Below, piece after piece: positions 26,992 through 34,774 of a DNA stretch of 64,000 bases (position 1 is the first letter of the stretch; every line of letters begins with the position of its first letter). The DNA lies in NCBI GenBank assembly GCA_964548165.1, contig CAZJQD010000005.1, forward strand, positions 1 to 64,000, read 5' to 3'. The stretch is from CAZJQD01 sp964548165 [NCBI: uncultured bacterium]. GTDB lineage: Bacteria; UBA8481. The translations under genes and the position numbers were made by a program. The notes beneath the pieces are model-generated. The model did not search any database. It saw only the letters and a list, made by a program, of their open reading frames with translations, and was not told where the DNA came from.

Positions 26992-28328
26992 GCGCGCTAC
27001 CTTCCGGACTCCCGGTCCTCGGCGAGCGCCTGCTCGCCTCGATCCGGTCCGTCGATCCGATCCGCCGCGGCGGCGTCGTCGTCCGCGTCGTCGGGCTCCT
27101 CGTGGAGGCCACCGGCCCGCAGGCGCCCGTCGGCGATCTCTGCCTCATTCGCCCGTCCGAGATCGGCGCCGGACCTCGCGAACTGCCCGCCGAGGTCGTC
27201 GGGTTCAAGCAGGGCCGCACGCTTCTCATGCCCATCGGCGACATGACCGGCGTCTCGCCCGGCAGCACCGTCGTGGCCACGGGCCGCCCGCTGGAGGTGC
27301 CCGCCGGCCCGGAGCTTCTCGGACGGATCCTCGACGCGTTCGGTCAGCCCATGGACGGCGGATCCCCGCTCGCGGGCCTGGAGCTGGTCCCGGCCGCCCG
27401 CGAGCCTTCGGATCCGGTCACGCGACCGCGCATCACCGAGATATTGCCCCTGGGAGTGCGCGCCATCGACGGGCTCCTGACGATCGGTCGCGGACAGCGC
27501 GTCGGCATCTTCGCCGGCTCCGGGGTCGGCAAGTCAACGCTCCTCGGGATGATGGCTCGCTACACGGCGGCCGAGGTGGTCGTCGTCTCGCTGGTGGGCG
27601 AGCGCGGCCGCGAGGTGCGGGACTTCATCGAGAAGGACCTGGGCCCCGAGGGCATGAAGAAGTCGGTGCTCGTCGTGGCGACCTCCGACAAGCCCCCGCT
27701 CATGCGCGTCCGCGCCGCGTACACCGCGACCGCGATCGCCGAGTATTTCCGAGACCAGGGCAAGCACGTCCTTCTCCTGATGGACTCGGTCACGCGCTAC
27801 TGCCGCGCGCTTCGCGAGGTCGCCCTCTCGGTCGGCGAACAGCCCGGTTACCGCGCGTTTCCCCCGAGCGTCTGGGCGACCTTGCCCAAGCTCCTGGAGA
27901 GGTCCGGGACCGGCGCGCGCGGGTCCATCACCGGGCTCTATACCGTGCTCGTCGATGCGGACGACATGAACGAGCCCGTGGCTGACAACGTGCGCGGCAT
28001 CCTGGATGGCCACATCGTCCTCGATCGCAACCTCGCCTCGCGCAATCACTACCCGGCCATCGATGTCTTGCAGTCCGTGTCGCGCCTCATGAACGAGATC
28101 GTCACGCGGCCGCAGGTCGACGCCGCGGCGCGGGTGAAGGAGCTTCTTGCCGTCTACAAGGACGCCCAGGATCTTATCAGCATCGGCGCCTACCAGGACG
28201 GCGCCGATCCCCGCATCGACGAGGCCAAGAAGCGAATCCGCTCGATCGAGGACTTCCTCAAGCAGCGCGTCGAGGAGATGTCCGAGTATGAGACGACCGT
28301 GACTGCCCTGAAGAAGCTGGCGGCCTGA
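26988..28328 (+). CDS. fliI: flagellum-specific ATPase FliI
   Basis: 446 residues from GTG 26988. Walker A GIFAGSGVGKST, Walker B VLLLMDSVTRYCRALREV and the PGYRAFPPSVW segment are those of the type III export ATPase family, homologous to F1-beta. It powers unloading of export substrates at the flagellar base. Confidence 0.97.
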   Translation: MSALPSGLPVLGERLLASIRSVDPIRRGGVVVRVVGLLVEATGPQAPVGDLCLIRPSEIGAGPRELPAEVVGFKQGRTLLMPIGDMTGVSPGSTVVATGRPLEVPAGPELLGRILDAFGQPMDGGSPLAGLELVPAAREPSDPVTRPRITEILPLGVRAIDGLLTIGRGQRVGIFAGSGVGKSTLLGMMARYTAAEVVVVSLVGERGREVRDFIEKDLGPEGMKKSVLVVATSDKPPLMRVRAAYTATAIAEYFRDQGKHVLLLMDSVTRYCRALREVALSVGEQPGYRAFPPSVWATLPKLLERSGTGARGSITGLYTVLVDADDMNEPVADNVRGILDGHIVLDRNLASRNHYPAIDVLQSVSRLMNEIVTRPQVDAAARVKELLAVYKDAQDLISIGAYQDGADPRIDEAKKRIRSIEDFLKQRVEEMSEYETTVTALKKLAA

Positions 28329-28858
28329 TGGCGCGCTTTCATTTTCGACTCGAGCGCGTGCTCTCGGTCCGGCGGCACGAGGAGGATCGCGAGCGCCTCA
28401 AGTTTGGCCAGGCCATGAGGTTGAAGCTCGCGTGCGAGATGAAGCTGGCTGAGGTGCGGGAGCGGATCGTGGCGGCCGTGGATCAGGCGGCCCGTATCAC
28501 GGCTGGCCGCCCCACCGTCGATGACCTGGTGCGCTCCCACGAATACCGCCTTGCGCTCCTCAGGCGGGAGGCCGAGGCGGAGCGATCCGTGGAGGATGCG
28601 GCGGTCGCCCTGGAACAACAGCGCCTCAAGCTCGTCGAGGCCCGCCGCCGGCGCCGCGCCCTTGAGCTCCTCCGGGAGAAGAAGTGGCGGGATTGGCGCC
28701 ACGAGGAGGAGGAACGGGACCAGCAGGAGCTCGACGAGATCGGGCTCATGAACTTCATCAAGCAGGCCAACGAGGAGGCCGAGCGGGCCGAGTCGGTCGG
28801 CCGCCTGCCGCTGGCTCCCTTGGTCGCCGATGGCGGGGAGTCGTTCCATGGCGCTTGA
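28328..28858 (+). CDS. fliJ: flagellar protein FliJ
   Basis: 176 residues that are almost entirely charged coiled coil, beginning FHFRLERVLSVRRHEEDR, the typical FliJ start. FliJ is the central stalk-like component of the export ATPase complex. It overlaps fliI by one base (TGATG) and the next gene by 11 bases. Confidence 0.88.
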   Translation: MARFHFRLERVLSVRRHEEDRERLKFGQAMRLKLACEMKLAEVRERIVAAVDQAARITAGRPTVDDLVRSHEYRLALLRREAEAERSVEDAAVALEQQRLKLVEARRRRRALELLREKKWRDWRHEEEERDQQELDEIGLMNFIKQANEEAERAESVGRLPLAPLVADGGESFHGA

Positions 28859-29444
28859 GCGGATGTCGCAGGCGCTCGCCCGGATCGAGGCGATCAAGGG
28901 GCAGATCCGGGCCATCGTCGGCCAGGCCGCCGCGTCCGGGGTCGCCGCGACCGCGAGCACGGAGGGCGCGTCCCAGGCGGCCACGCCCGGCACCTTCGCA
29001 GGCGCACTCAACGCGGCGTCCGCGCCAGGGCGGCTCAGCCAGGCGCCCGAGCCGATCCGCTCGATGCTCCAGGGGGCTTCCCAGCGATACGGCGTGCCGT
29101 TCCCGATGCTGGAGTCCGTGGCGCGCCGGGAGTCCGGGTTCAACCCCCAGGCCGTCTCTCCGCGCGGCGCCCAGGGGCTGATGCAGATCATGCCCGGCAC
29201 CCAGCCCGTCGTTGGCGTCACCGATCCCTTCGATCCGGGACAGTCGGTCGAGGGTGGGGCTCGTTACCTGAGAATGATGCTCGATCGCTTTGGCGGCGAT
29301 CCGCGCCGCGCCCTTGCGGCGTACAACGCCGGGCCGGGCGCCGTGGAGCGACACAACGGGGTGCCGCCGTTTGCCGAGACGCGGGACTACGTGACGCGTA
29401 TCCTCGGCGACATGTCCCTGTACGGCGAAGGCGAGGAGGATTGA
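28848..29444 (+). CDS. flagellar-cluster lytic transglycosylase (SLT domain)
   Basis: 198 residues from ATG 28848, with GGGGAG upstream, inside the end of fliJ. Residues of about 70-190 form a Slt/MltE-type domain: ARRESGF with catalytic Glu, SPRGAQGLMQIMPGT and AYNAGPGAV. No signal peptide is visible, which is odd for a wall enzyme; as with FlgJ-type and SltF-type enzymes it may leave through the flagellar export route. It would open the peptidoglycan for the rod. Confidence 0.88.
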   Translation: MALERMSQALARIEAIKGQIRAIVGQAAASGVAATASTEGASQAATPGTFAGALNAASAPGRLSQAPEPIRSMLQGASQRYGVPFPMLESVARRESGFNPQAVSPRGAQGLMQIMPGTQPVVGVTDPFDPGQSVEGGARYLRMMLDRFGGDPRRALAAYNAGPGAVERHNGVPPFAETRDYVTRILGDMSLYGEGEED

Positions 29445-29451
29445 TCCGGCC

Positions 29452-30027
29452 ATGAATCGCGTCCTGATCGTCTTTCTCGTGCTCCTCATCCTCGGCGTCT
29501 TCGGCGGCGTCGTGTACTGGGCCGACGCCGAGGGATTGGTCGACGTCGTCGACCCGGTTACCGCCTCCCTCGCCACCGTTCCCTATATCGGCCCCTACGT
29601 TCAAGCGACGGGCGGCCAGCCGGCGACCGAGATCCGCGAGCTGGAGCGGCTCCAGGAGGAGCGGGCGCGCGATCAGCGGTGGTCGGCGTTGAAGAAACGC
29701 GAAGAGGAATTGCGCCGGGCGGAGAGCACGTTGAACGAGGAACGGGCGCGCCTCGGGCAATGGGAGGCGGAGCTCGAGCGCAGGGAGCTGGCGATCAACG
29801 ATCGCGAGCGCTCGTTCACGGATCGCGAACAGCAGTACGAGCGTTCCGTCCGGACCTACCTCACGATGCGGCCCGCCGCCGCGGCGCGCGTGCTCTCACA
29901 GCTCGAGGACCTCGAGGTGATCGAGATCTTCCGGCGCATGCCCGAGCGAAACGTTTCTGCCATCCTCGGCGAGATGGATCCGGCGGTCGCGGGCGCCATC
30001 ATGCGCAAGATGTCCCGGGCCAACTGA
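29452..30027 (+). CDS. MotE/FlbB-like flagellar membrane protein
   Basis: 191 residues: one N-terminal helix (4-26), a coiled coil (about 60-130), then a small helical domain resembling the MgtE-N/FliG middle fold (MRPAAAARVLSQLEDLEVIEIF...ERNVSAILGEMDP). This layout matches the MotE/FlbB family, whose spirochaete member organises the stator region. It directly follows the transglycosylase gene. Identity as MotE is by architecture only. Confidence 0.75.
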   Translation: MNRVLIVFLVLLILGVFGGVVYWADAEGLVDVVDPVTASLATVPYIGPYVQATGGQPATEIRELERLQEERARDQRWSALKKREEELRRAESTLNEERARLGQWEAELERRELAINDRERSFTDREQQYERSVRTYLTMRPAAAARVLSQLEDLEVIEIFRRMPERNVSAILGEMDPAVAGAIMRKMSRAN

Positions 30028-30047
30028 ATCCCGCGGACGCGCCCCCG

Positions 30048-30434
30048 GTGACGGATGGACCCCTGCGGGGACGCTACACGATCTCCCGCCATGAGGCGCC
30101 GGACGGCGTGCACTGGGACCTCTTCCTCGAGGAGGGCGAGAGGCTTCGGACCTGGCGACTCTCGGCGCCGCCCGAGTCCGGAATGGTCACGAGCCTTGCC
30201 CTTTCCGATCACCGCTTCCTGTACCTGGATTACGACGGCCCTTTGAGCGATGGTCGCGGCACCGTCGCCCGTCATTCATGGGGGCAATACCGAAGCGAGG
30301 GTCATCGCCTGGTCCTGGAGGGCGGCCCCAGCGCGGGAGCCTATCGCTGGCTGGACGGGCGCACGTGCCTCCGGCCCGTAGCCTGTCAAGTGAGCGAAAG
30401 TGCCTGTGAAAGCCGGGAAAATAGCGAGTTATAG
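30048..30434 (+). CDS. stand-alone LigD-type 3'-phosphoesterase-like domain protein
   Basis: 128 residues from GTG 30048, 20 nt after the MotE-like stop. The RYTISRHEAPDGVHWDLFLE strand, the YLDYDGPLSDGRGTV segment and RHSWGQY resemble the N-terminal phosphoesterase domain of bacterial DNA ligase D, which trims 3' ends in end joining. No ligase, polymerase or Ku gene is adjacent. The tail after residue 105 is poorly conserved. Its place at the end of a flagellar operon is unexplained. Confidence 0.65.
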   Translation: MTDGPLRGRYTISRHEAPDGVHWDLFLEEGERLRTWRLSAPPESGMVTSLALSDHRFLYLDYDGPLSDGRGTVARHSWGQYRSEGHRLVLEGGPSAGAYRWLDGRTCLRPVACQVSESACESRENSEL

Positions 30435-30466
30435 CTTCCGGACAATCGTGCTTTCGGATTTCACCC

Positions 30467-30472
30467 TATAAT
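30467..30472 (+). promoter_or_regulatory. -10 element of the riboswitch transcript
   Basis: Perfect TATAAT at 30467-30472, just upstream of the riboswitch. No good -35 hexamer is visible 16-18 nt upstream. Confidence 0.6.
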
Positions 30473-30477
30473 CCCCG

Positions 30478-30632
30478 CTTCGCCTAGTCGTCTCCGGATG
30501 AGGAGATGAACGGGGGACCCAGGTTATTGGGGCTTACCGGCCCGGGCTCTCCAGGACCCGGATCGGCGGTGACCTTTCGCGCCGAGCCCGTCAGCTAACC
30601 TCGTCGGCGTCGAGAAGGACCACTCCGAAGGG
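30478..30632 (+). promoter_or_regulatory. cyclic di-AMP (ydaO/yuaA) riboswitch
   Basis: The leader of the potassium transporter gene carries the conserved blocks of this riboswitch: GGGGGACCCAGG followed by TTGGGGCTTACCGG near 30511-30540, and CCGAGCCCGTCAGCTAACCT (30582-30601) followed by CGTCGGCGTC and GAAGGAC. The blocks are in the right order and about 45 nt apart. This class binds c-di-AMP and usually turns expression off. The regulated gene is a KimA homologue, as in Bacillus, and a c-di-AMP synthase is encoded at 52521. Confidence 0.9.
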
Positions 30633-30671
30633 TGGCCCCGCGTGGGTAGGACCCTCGAGGAGTGAAAGCGG

Positions 30672-32528
30672 ATGAGCGCAGTTCAGAAGGCATCGAGCGA
30701 GCAGGCTTCGCATGGCGGGCACGGGCTCAAGCACCTCGGCTGGGTGCTGGTCTTCGCCGTGGTGTATGCCGACATCGGCACCTCGATCTTCTACGTGCCC
30801 GGGATCCTCTACCGATCGATCGGTAACCTCGCCACCCTGGCGCAGATCATCACGACGGTGGTCTTCGTCTCCATCGCGCTGAAGTACGTCGAGATCTGCG
30901 ACCGGTGTCCGGATGGGGGCGGCGTGGTCTCGGTGGCGCGGCTGGCCTTCTCCAAGTGGACGTTCCTGCCGCTCCTGGGCGGCGCCTTCATCACGGTCGA
31001 CTATCTCCTGACCTCCGCGATCTCGGGCGTCTCCGGGCTCTATTACCTCGCGACCCTCCTGCCCGGCGCCAAGGAGTGGGTGCTCCCGGTCTCGGCCGCG
31101 CTCTTCCTGGGCCTGGCGATCCTGAACATCGTGGGACTCCGGGAGTCGGCGCAGGTCATCGCCTGGCTGGCCGGGATTCAAATCCTCGTCGCCATTGCCC
31201 TGGCCATCGCCGCCGCGCTTCAACTGGAGACGCCGGCGGCCTGGAAGGGGCTGGTGATGCACGTGGTGAAACCCGAGGGGGAGCTGACCTCGTGGCGACT
31301 CCTCAGCGGCTACGCCGCGACCTGGCTCGCATACTCCGGGCTCGAATCCGCGTCGCAAATTTCGGGCGCGATGCAGGCGCCGGTGAGGCGCACGGCGATG
31401 AAGGCGATGATCCTGGTGATCGTCTTCGTCGCCGTGCTGACGCCCATCCTGACGGCGTTCACGCTCTACCTTCTCCCTCCCGAGCTCAAGCTGGGCGATC
31501 CCGAGGCCTTGCTCTCCGCGCTCGCGTTCCGCACCGGCGGTCCCTTTCTCGGCGTCGCCACCGTGCTGGCCGCGTCCGCGCTCCTGTTCATGGCCTGCAA
31601 CACGGCCCTGGTGGGCAACTATCACGTGAATTATCGCCTGGCCGAGCTGGGGTTCCTGCCCGGGTGGCTGCGCAAGCGTCACCTCAAGTTCGGCACGCCT
31701 CACATCTCGATCCTGCTCTCGGCGCTCATTCCCCTGGTCATCCTTCTCTTCGCGCGCGGGTCGATCCACATCCTGGGCGACCTGTACGCGTTCGGCCTCC
31801 TGGGAACGCTCTCCATCTCGTCGCTCTCGATCGATCTCCTGCGGTGGCGCGATGGGCGGCGCGACCTGGGATTCTGGTGGGGCGCATTCACGACGGTCGG
31901 TCTCCTGGCGGCGTGGATCATCAACATGGTCAACAAGCCCATGGCCCTGCTCTTTGGCGCCCTCATCACCCTCGTGATGCTGGCGAGCGGATTGAAGAAG
32001 CGTTCGGCCGTCGAGGCCGAGGCGGCGGAGGATTTCGAGGAGGCCGAGCACGAGGCCGCGGACACGCCGGAGGCCGAGAGCCTCCTGACGCTGGAGGAGG
32101 CGGAGGAGGCCAGCGGCGTGGAGGCCGCTACCCACCTCATCTCCCTCCGGTATCTCAACTCCAAGCTCCTGAAGACGGCCGCGGGGAGCGCGCGCGGCGA
32201 ACGGCAGAAAAATGTCTACGTCGTCTACGTCGACGAGGCGCCCGGGCTTTACACGCCCCTCGATATTCGACCCTCCCAGGAGGCCGTGCGCGTGCTCAAC
32301 GAGGCCGTGCGCTTCCTGGCCGACGAGGGCGTCACCGCGATCCCGATCTGGCGGCTCGCGGAGGACGCGGGTCGCGCTGTCGCCGATGCCGCAACACGGC
32401 TCAGGGTCACGAGCGTCTTCGTCGGTTCCTCGAAGCGGACCTTCTTCTGGCGCATGCTCCGCGGCCGCCTGCTCCAGCGCCTCGCGTCTCTCCTGCCCGA
32501 GAACTGCAACCTCATCGTCGTCGGTTAG
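30672..32528 (+). CDS. kimA: KimA-type potassium importer
   Basis: 618 residues with GAGGAG upstream. Residues of about 20-440 are twelve hydrophobic helices of the APC superfamily, beginning with the family motif YADIGTSIFYVPG. An acidic linker (about 440-490) leads to a C-terminal domain (about 515-618: NVYVVYVDEAPG...VFVGSSKRTFFWRMLRG...LIVVG) with the universal-stress-protein fold. KimA imports K+ with protons and is controlled by c-di-AMP; the riboswitch in the leader supports this over an amino-acid permease. Confidence 0.88.
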   Translation: MSAVQKASSEQASHGGHGLKHLGWVLVFAVVYADIGTSIFYVPGILYRSIGNLATLAQIITTVVFVSIALKYVEICDRCPDGGGVVSVARLAFSKWTFLPLLGGAFITVDYLLTSAISGVSGLYYLATLLPGAKEWVLPVSAALFLGLAILNIVGLRESAQVIAWLAGIQILVAIALAIAAALQLETPAAWKGLVMHVVKPEGELTSWRLLSGYAATWLAYSGLESASQISGAMQAPVRRTAMKAMILVIVFVAVLTPILTAFTLYLLPPELKLGDPEALLSALAFRTGGPFLGVATVLAASALLFMACNTALVGNYHVNYRLAELGFLPGWLRKRHLKFGTPHISILLSALIPLVILLFARGSIHILGDLYAFGLLGTLSISSLSIDLLRWRDGRRDLGFWWGAFTTVGLLAAWIINMVNKPMALLFGALITLVMLASGLKKRSAVEAEAAEDFEEAEHEAADTPEAESLLTLEEAEEASGVEAATHLISLRYLNSKLLKTAAGSARGERQKNVYVVYVDEAPGLYTPLDIRPSQEAVRVLNEAVRFLADEGVTAIPIWRLAEDAGRAVADAATRLRVTSVFVGSSKRTFFWRMLRGRLLQRLASLLPENCNLIVVG

Positions 32529-32549
32529 TTTGCCGGATTCACGCCAGGG

Positions 32550-32690
32550 AACCGCGGAGACACGGAGACACGGAAAAGAGGAGCGCGGAGTCGAGGCCCT
32601 CGATCATCGATCGCGCATTCTCGCAGGAGGAATCGTGTCCTCGCCGGAATCTACCATGGACTTCGCCATGCCTCGGTGCCTCTCGTGGTT
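32550..32690. repeat. inverted-repeat element E3 (GGAGACACGGAGACACGG)
   Basis: A 141-bp element between convergent genes. The left end AACCGCGGAGACACGGAG (32550-32567), with its internal direct repeat GGAGACAC, pairs imperfectly with the right end CTCGGTGCCTCTCGTGGTT (32672-32690). The interior has no supported ORF. It resembles E4 at 39042 in size and sequence type. Confidence 0.55.
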
Positions 32691-32697
32691 GGCTTCG

Positions 32698-34092
32698 TCA
32701 AGTTCCGGGTGAGCTTCGTCTCGCGAGGGCGATGAAGGTGGCTGCGAGGAGAAGGAAGGCGAGCACGGCGGCGGGGGAGGGACCGAAGACGTTGACATAC
32801 CAGAGATCGAGTTCGCCGGTGGCCGCGAGGTAGCGCCAGTGGCCCAGGGCGGCCGAGTGCCCGAACGACCATAACGTCGACGCCTGGCGTTCGTTGGCCC
32901 AGGCGATGTAGTGCATGAAGTCGACGATGAGCCCGCCGAGCTGCATGAGAAATCCCAGGACGATGACGGTCGCCGCGGCGATGCGACCCGCGCGGCGAGG
33001 GCTCAAGGCCCGGAGGGCGAAAGGCGCACCCAGCATCAGGAGGGGCAGGAGCGCGACCAGCCGCCTCGGCCCGTAGGACCATCCTCCCATCCACGAGTGC
33101 CAGAGCGCGTGGAGGATGATCATGGGGACGACGGCGAGGAGCGCGAGGCCTGCCGCGCGCGCGTGCGCTCCCCTCATCGACCACCAGCCCATGAGCCCGA
33201 GGAGGATCGGCGGGCAGTACCAGAGCACGCCCTTGCCGGGGGAAAGGATGAGGCCGTAGAGGCCCGTGACGAGGGGCGTGGAGAAGGTGTCGTAGGGATC
33301 GTGGCCGAGCTGGCCCTGGTCCAGCGGGTTGCCGAAGCGCATGGCGTTATAGCCGAGCATGAAGAGCCCGGCGACGGCGAGCGGGAGGGCGAGGCGCGGC
33401 CATTGCCTGGGCGGCGTGAAGAGGAAGAAGGCGGGAATCGCCACCACGTATTCGGCTCGCGTAAGGGCGGCCAGGGCCAGGGCGAGACCGCAGGCGAGCG
33501 GTTCCCTTCTGAGCGCGGATCGAAAGGCGGCGAGCAGAGCCACGGCGACCAGGGGGTCGTTGAAGAGCGCGCGGCCGTACGCGGCGACGGGCGTGGCACA
33601 GGTCAGGACCAGGGCACCGATCGATGCGTCGCGCTGGCGCGCACCCAGCTGGAGCGCGGTCAGGGCGAAGAGCGGAGCCAGGAGGGCGATGAGCACGGGG
33701 TTCGCGAGACAGGACGCGATGATCGCGGCCTCGGGTCCGAAAGGGCGTCCGGCCGCGTAGAAGGGGGCCAGGACGAGGGTCATGCCGAATCCGAACTTGG
33801 AGTAGAGGCGGCCATCGCGCCCGGGACGGGCAAAGTCCCGGGCCTCGGGCGAATCCGGAACACTCAGCTCGCCCCGCTCGACGATGGCGCGCGCCGTCTC
33901 GATGTGAATGACATCGTCCCACGAATAGAGGCGGCCGGAGAACCAGGTGAGCTGGAAGATGAGGGCCGCCAGGAAGAGCAGGACGCCCAGGGTGCGAACG
34001 GGCGCGCCCGGAACGGACGCGCCCGGGACGGACGCGTCCGAGTCAGGCCTACCCGCGTAGGCCCGCGCGGGTGTGGCGTCCCCGGCGCTCAC
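32698..34092 (-). CDS. GT-C-type membrane glycosyltransferase
   Basis: 464 residues from GTG 34092, overlapping the cobO stop (GTGA). About 10 hydrophobic helices. The first loop carries the acidic pair in SWDDVIHIETARAIVERGEL, the hallmark of lipid-carrier-dependent GT-C glycosyltransferases (PMT/ArnT type). It probably transfers a sugar from a polyprenyl phosphate donor on the outer face of the inner membrane. Acceptor unknown; the link to cobO seems accidental. Confidence 0.7.
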   Translation of the reverse strand: MSAGDATPARAYAGRPDSDASVPGASVPGAPVRTLGVLLFLAALIFQLTWFSGRLYSWDDVIHIETARAIVERGELSVPDSPEARDFARPGRDGRLYSKFGFGMTLVLAPFYAAGRPFGPEAAIIASCLANPVLIALLAPLFALTALQLGARQRDASIGALVLTCATPVAAYGRALFNDPLVAVALLAAFRSALRREPLACGLALALAALTRAEYVVAIPAFFLFTPPRQWPRLALPLAVAGLFMLGYNAMRFGNPLDQGQLGHDPYDTFSTPLVTGLYGLILSPGKGVLWYCPPILLGLMGWWSMRGAHARAAGLALLAVVPMIILHALWHSWMGGWSYGPRRLVALLPLLMLGAPFALRALSPRRAGRIAAATVIVLGFLMQLGGLIVDFMHYIAWANERQASTLWSFGHSAALGHWRYLAATGELDLWYVNVFGPSPAAVLAFLLLAATFIALARRSSPGT

Positions 34093-34652
34093 AACTCGAT
34101 GCCGACCGCCGCCCTGATGCCCTGCTGGAAGGCGTGCTTGACCTCCCGCATCTCGGTCACCGTATCGGCGGCCTCGATGAAGGCGGCGGGCGCGTCGCGG
34201 CCGGTGAGAACGACGTGCTGGTGGGAAGGACGCTCCCGGATCGCGGCGAGCACATCGTCCAGAACCAACCAACCGTAGTTCACCGGGTAGGTGATCTCGT
34301 CGAGGATCACGACGTCGTACGAGGGATCCGCGAGCTTTTCCCGGCATCGCGCCCAGCAGGTCTCCGCAAGCGCGCGGTCCTTCTCGAGGTCTTCGGAGAG
34401 CCAGGTGAAGCCGTCGCCCAGCTGGATGATCTCGAGTCCCTCCATGCGAGCCGCCGCCCGGTGCTCGCCGTACTTCATATCGCTGGCCTTGATGAAGGAG
34501 AGCATGACGCCCTTCATGCCGTGGCCCCAGGTGCGCATGAGGATGCCGAGCGCGGCGGACGTCTTGCCCTTGCCGTTCCCGGTGAAGACCAGGATCAGCC
34601 CTCGCCGCGTCCGCGCGGGCACGCGGGGCTTCTTCTCGATCGCCTGGTCCAT
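34089..34652 (-). CDS. cobO: cob(I)yrinic acid a,c-diamide adenosyltransferase
   Basis: 187 residues. P-loop FTGNGKGKTSAALG near residues 23-36, then RTWGHGMKGVMLSFIKA and VVILDEITYPVNYGWL, are the CobO/BtuR signature. It adds the adenosyl group to corrinoids in the cytoplasm. No other cobalamin biosynthesis genes are adjacent, so it probably serves salvage. An MMACHC-like gene lies at 41813. Confidence 0.95.
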   Translation of the reverse strand: MDQAIEKKPRVPARTRRGLILVFTGNGKGKTSAALGILMRTWGHGMKGVMLSFIKASDMKYGEHRAAARMEGLEIIQLGDGFTWLSEDLEKDRALAETCWARCREKLADPSYDVVILDEITYPVNYGWLVLDDVLAAIRERPSHQHVVLTGRDAPAAFIEAADTVTEMREVKHAFQQGIRAAVGIEL

Positions 34653-34774
34653 GGAGCATCGATCTTATCAACCTTGCATGTTTCCTGCACATGGAAGATA
34701 GTTCGCCGGGCACGGGACAGCGGTTCCGGCCGGCACCTCGGGAACGCGTCCCATCGGACGGGGAGGAACCCACT

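Noticed and set aside
30591-32135. Minus-strand ORF of 514 codons opposite the KimA gene
   Set aside because: Antisense shadow; Arg/Glu/His-rich with no domain.
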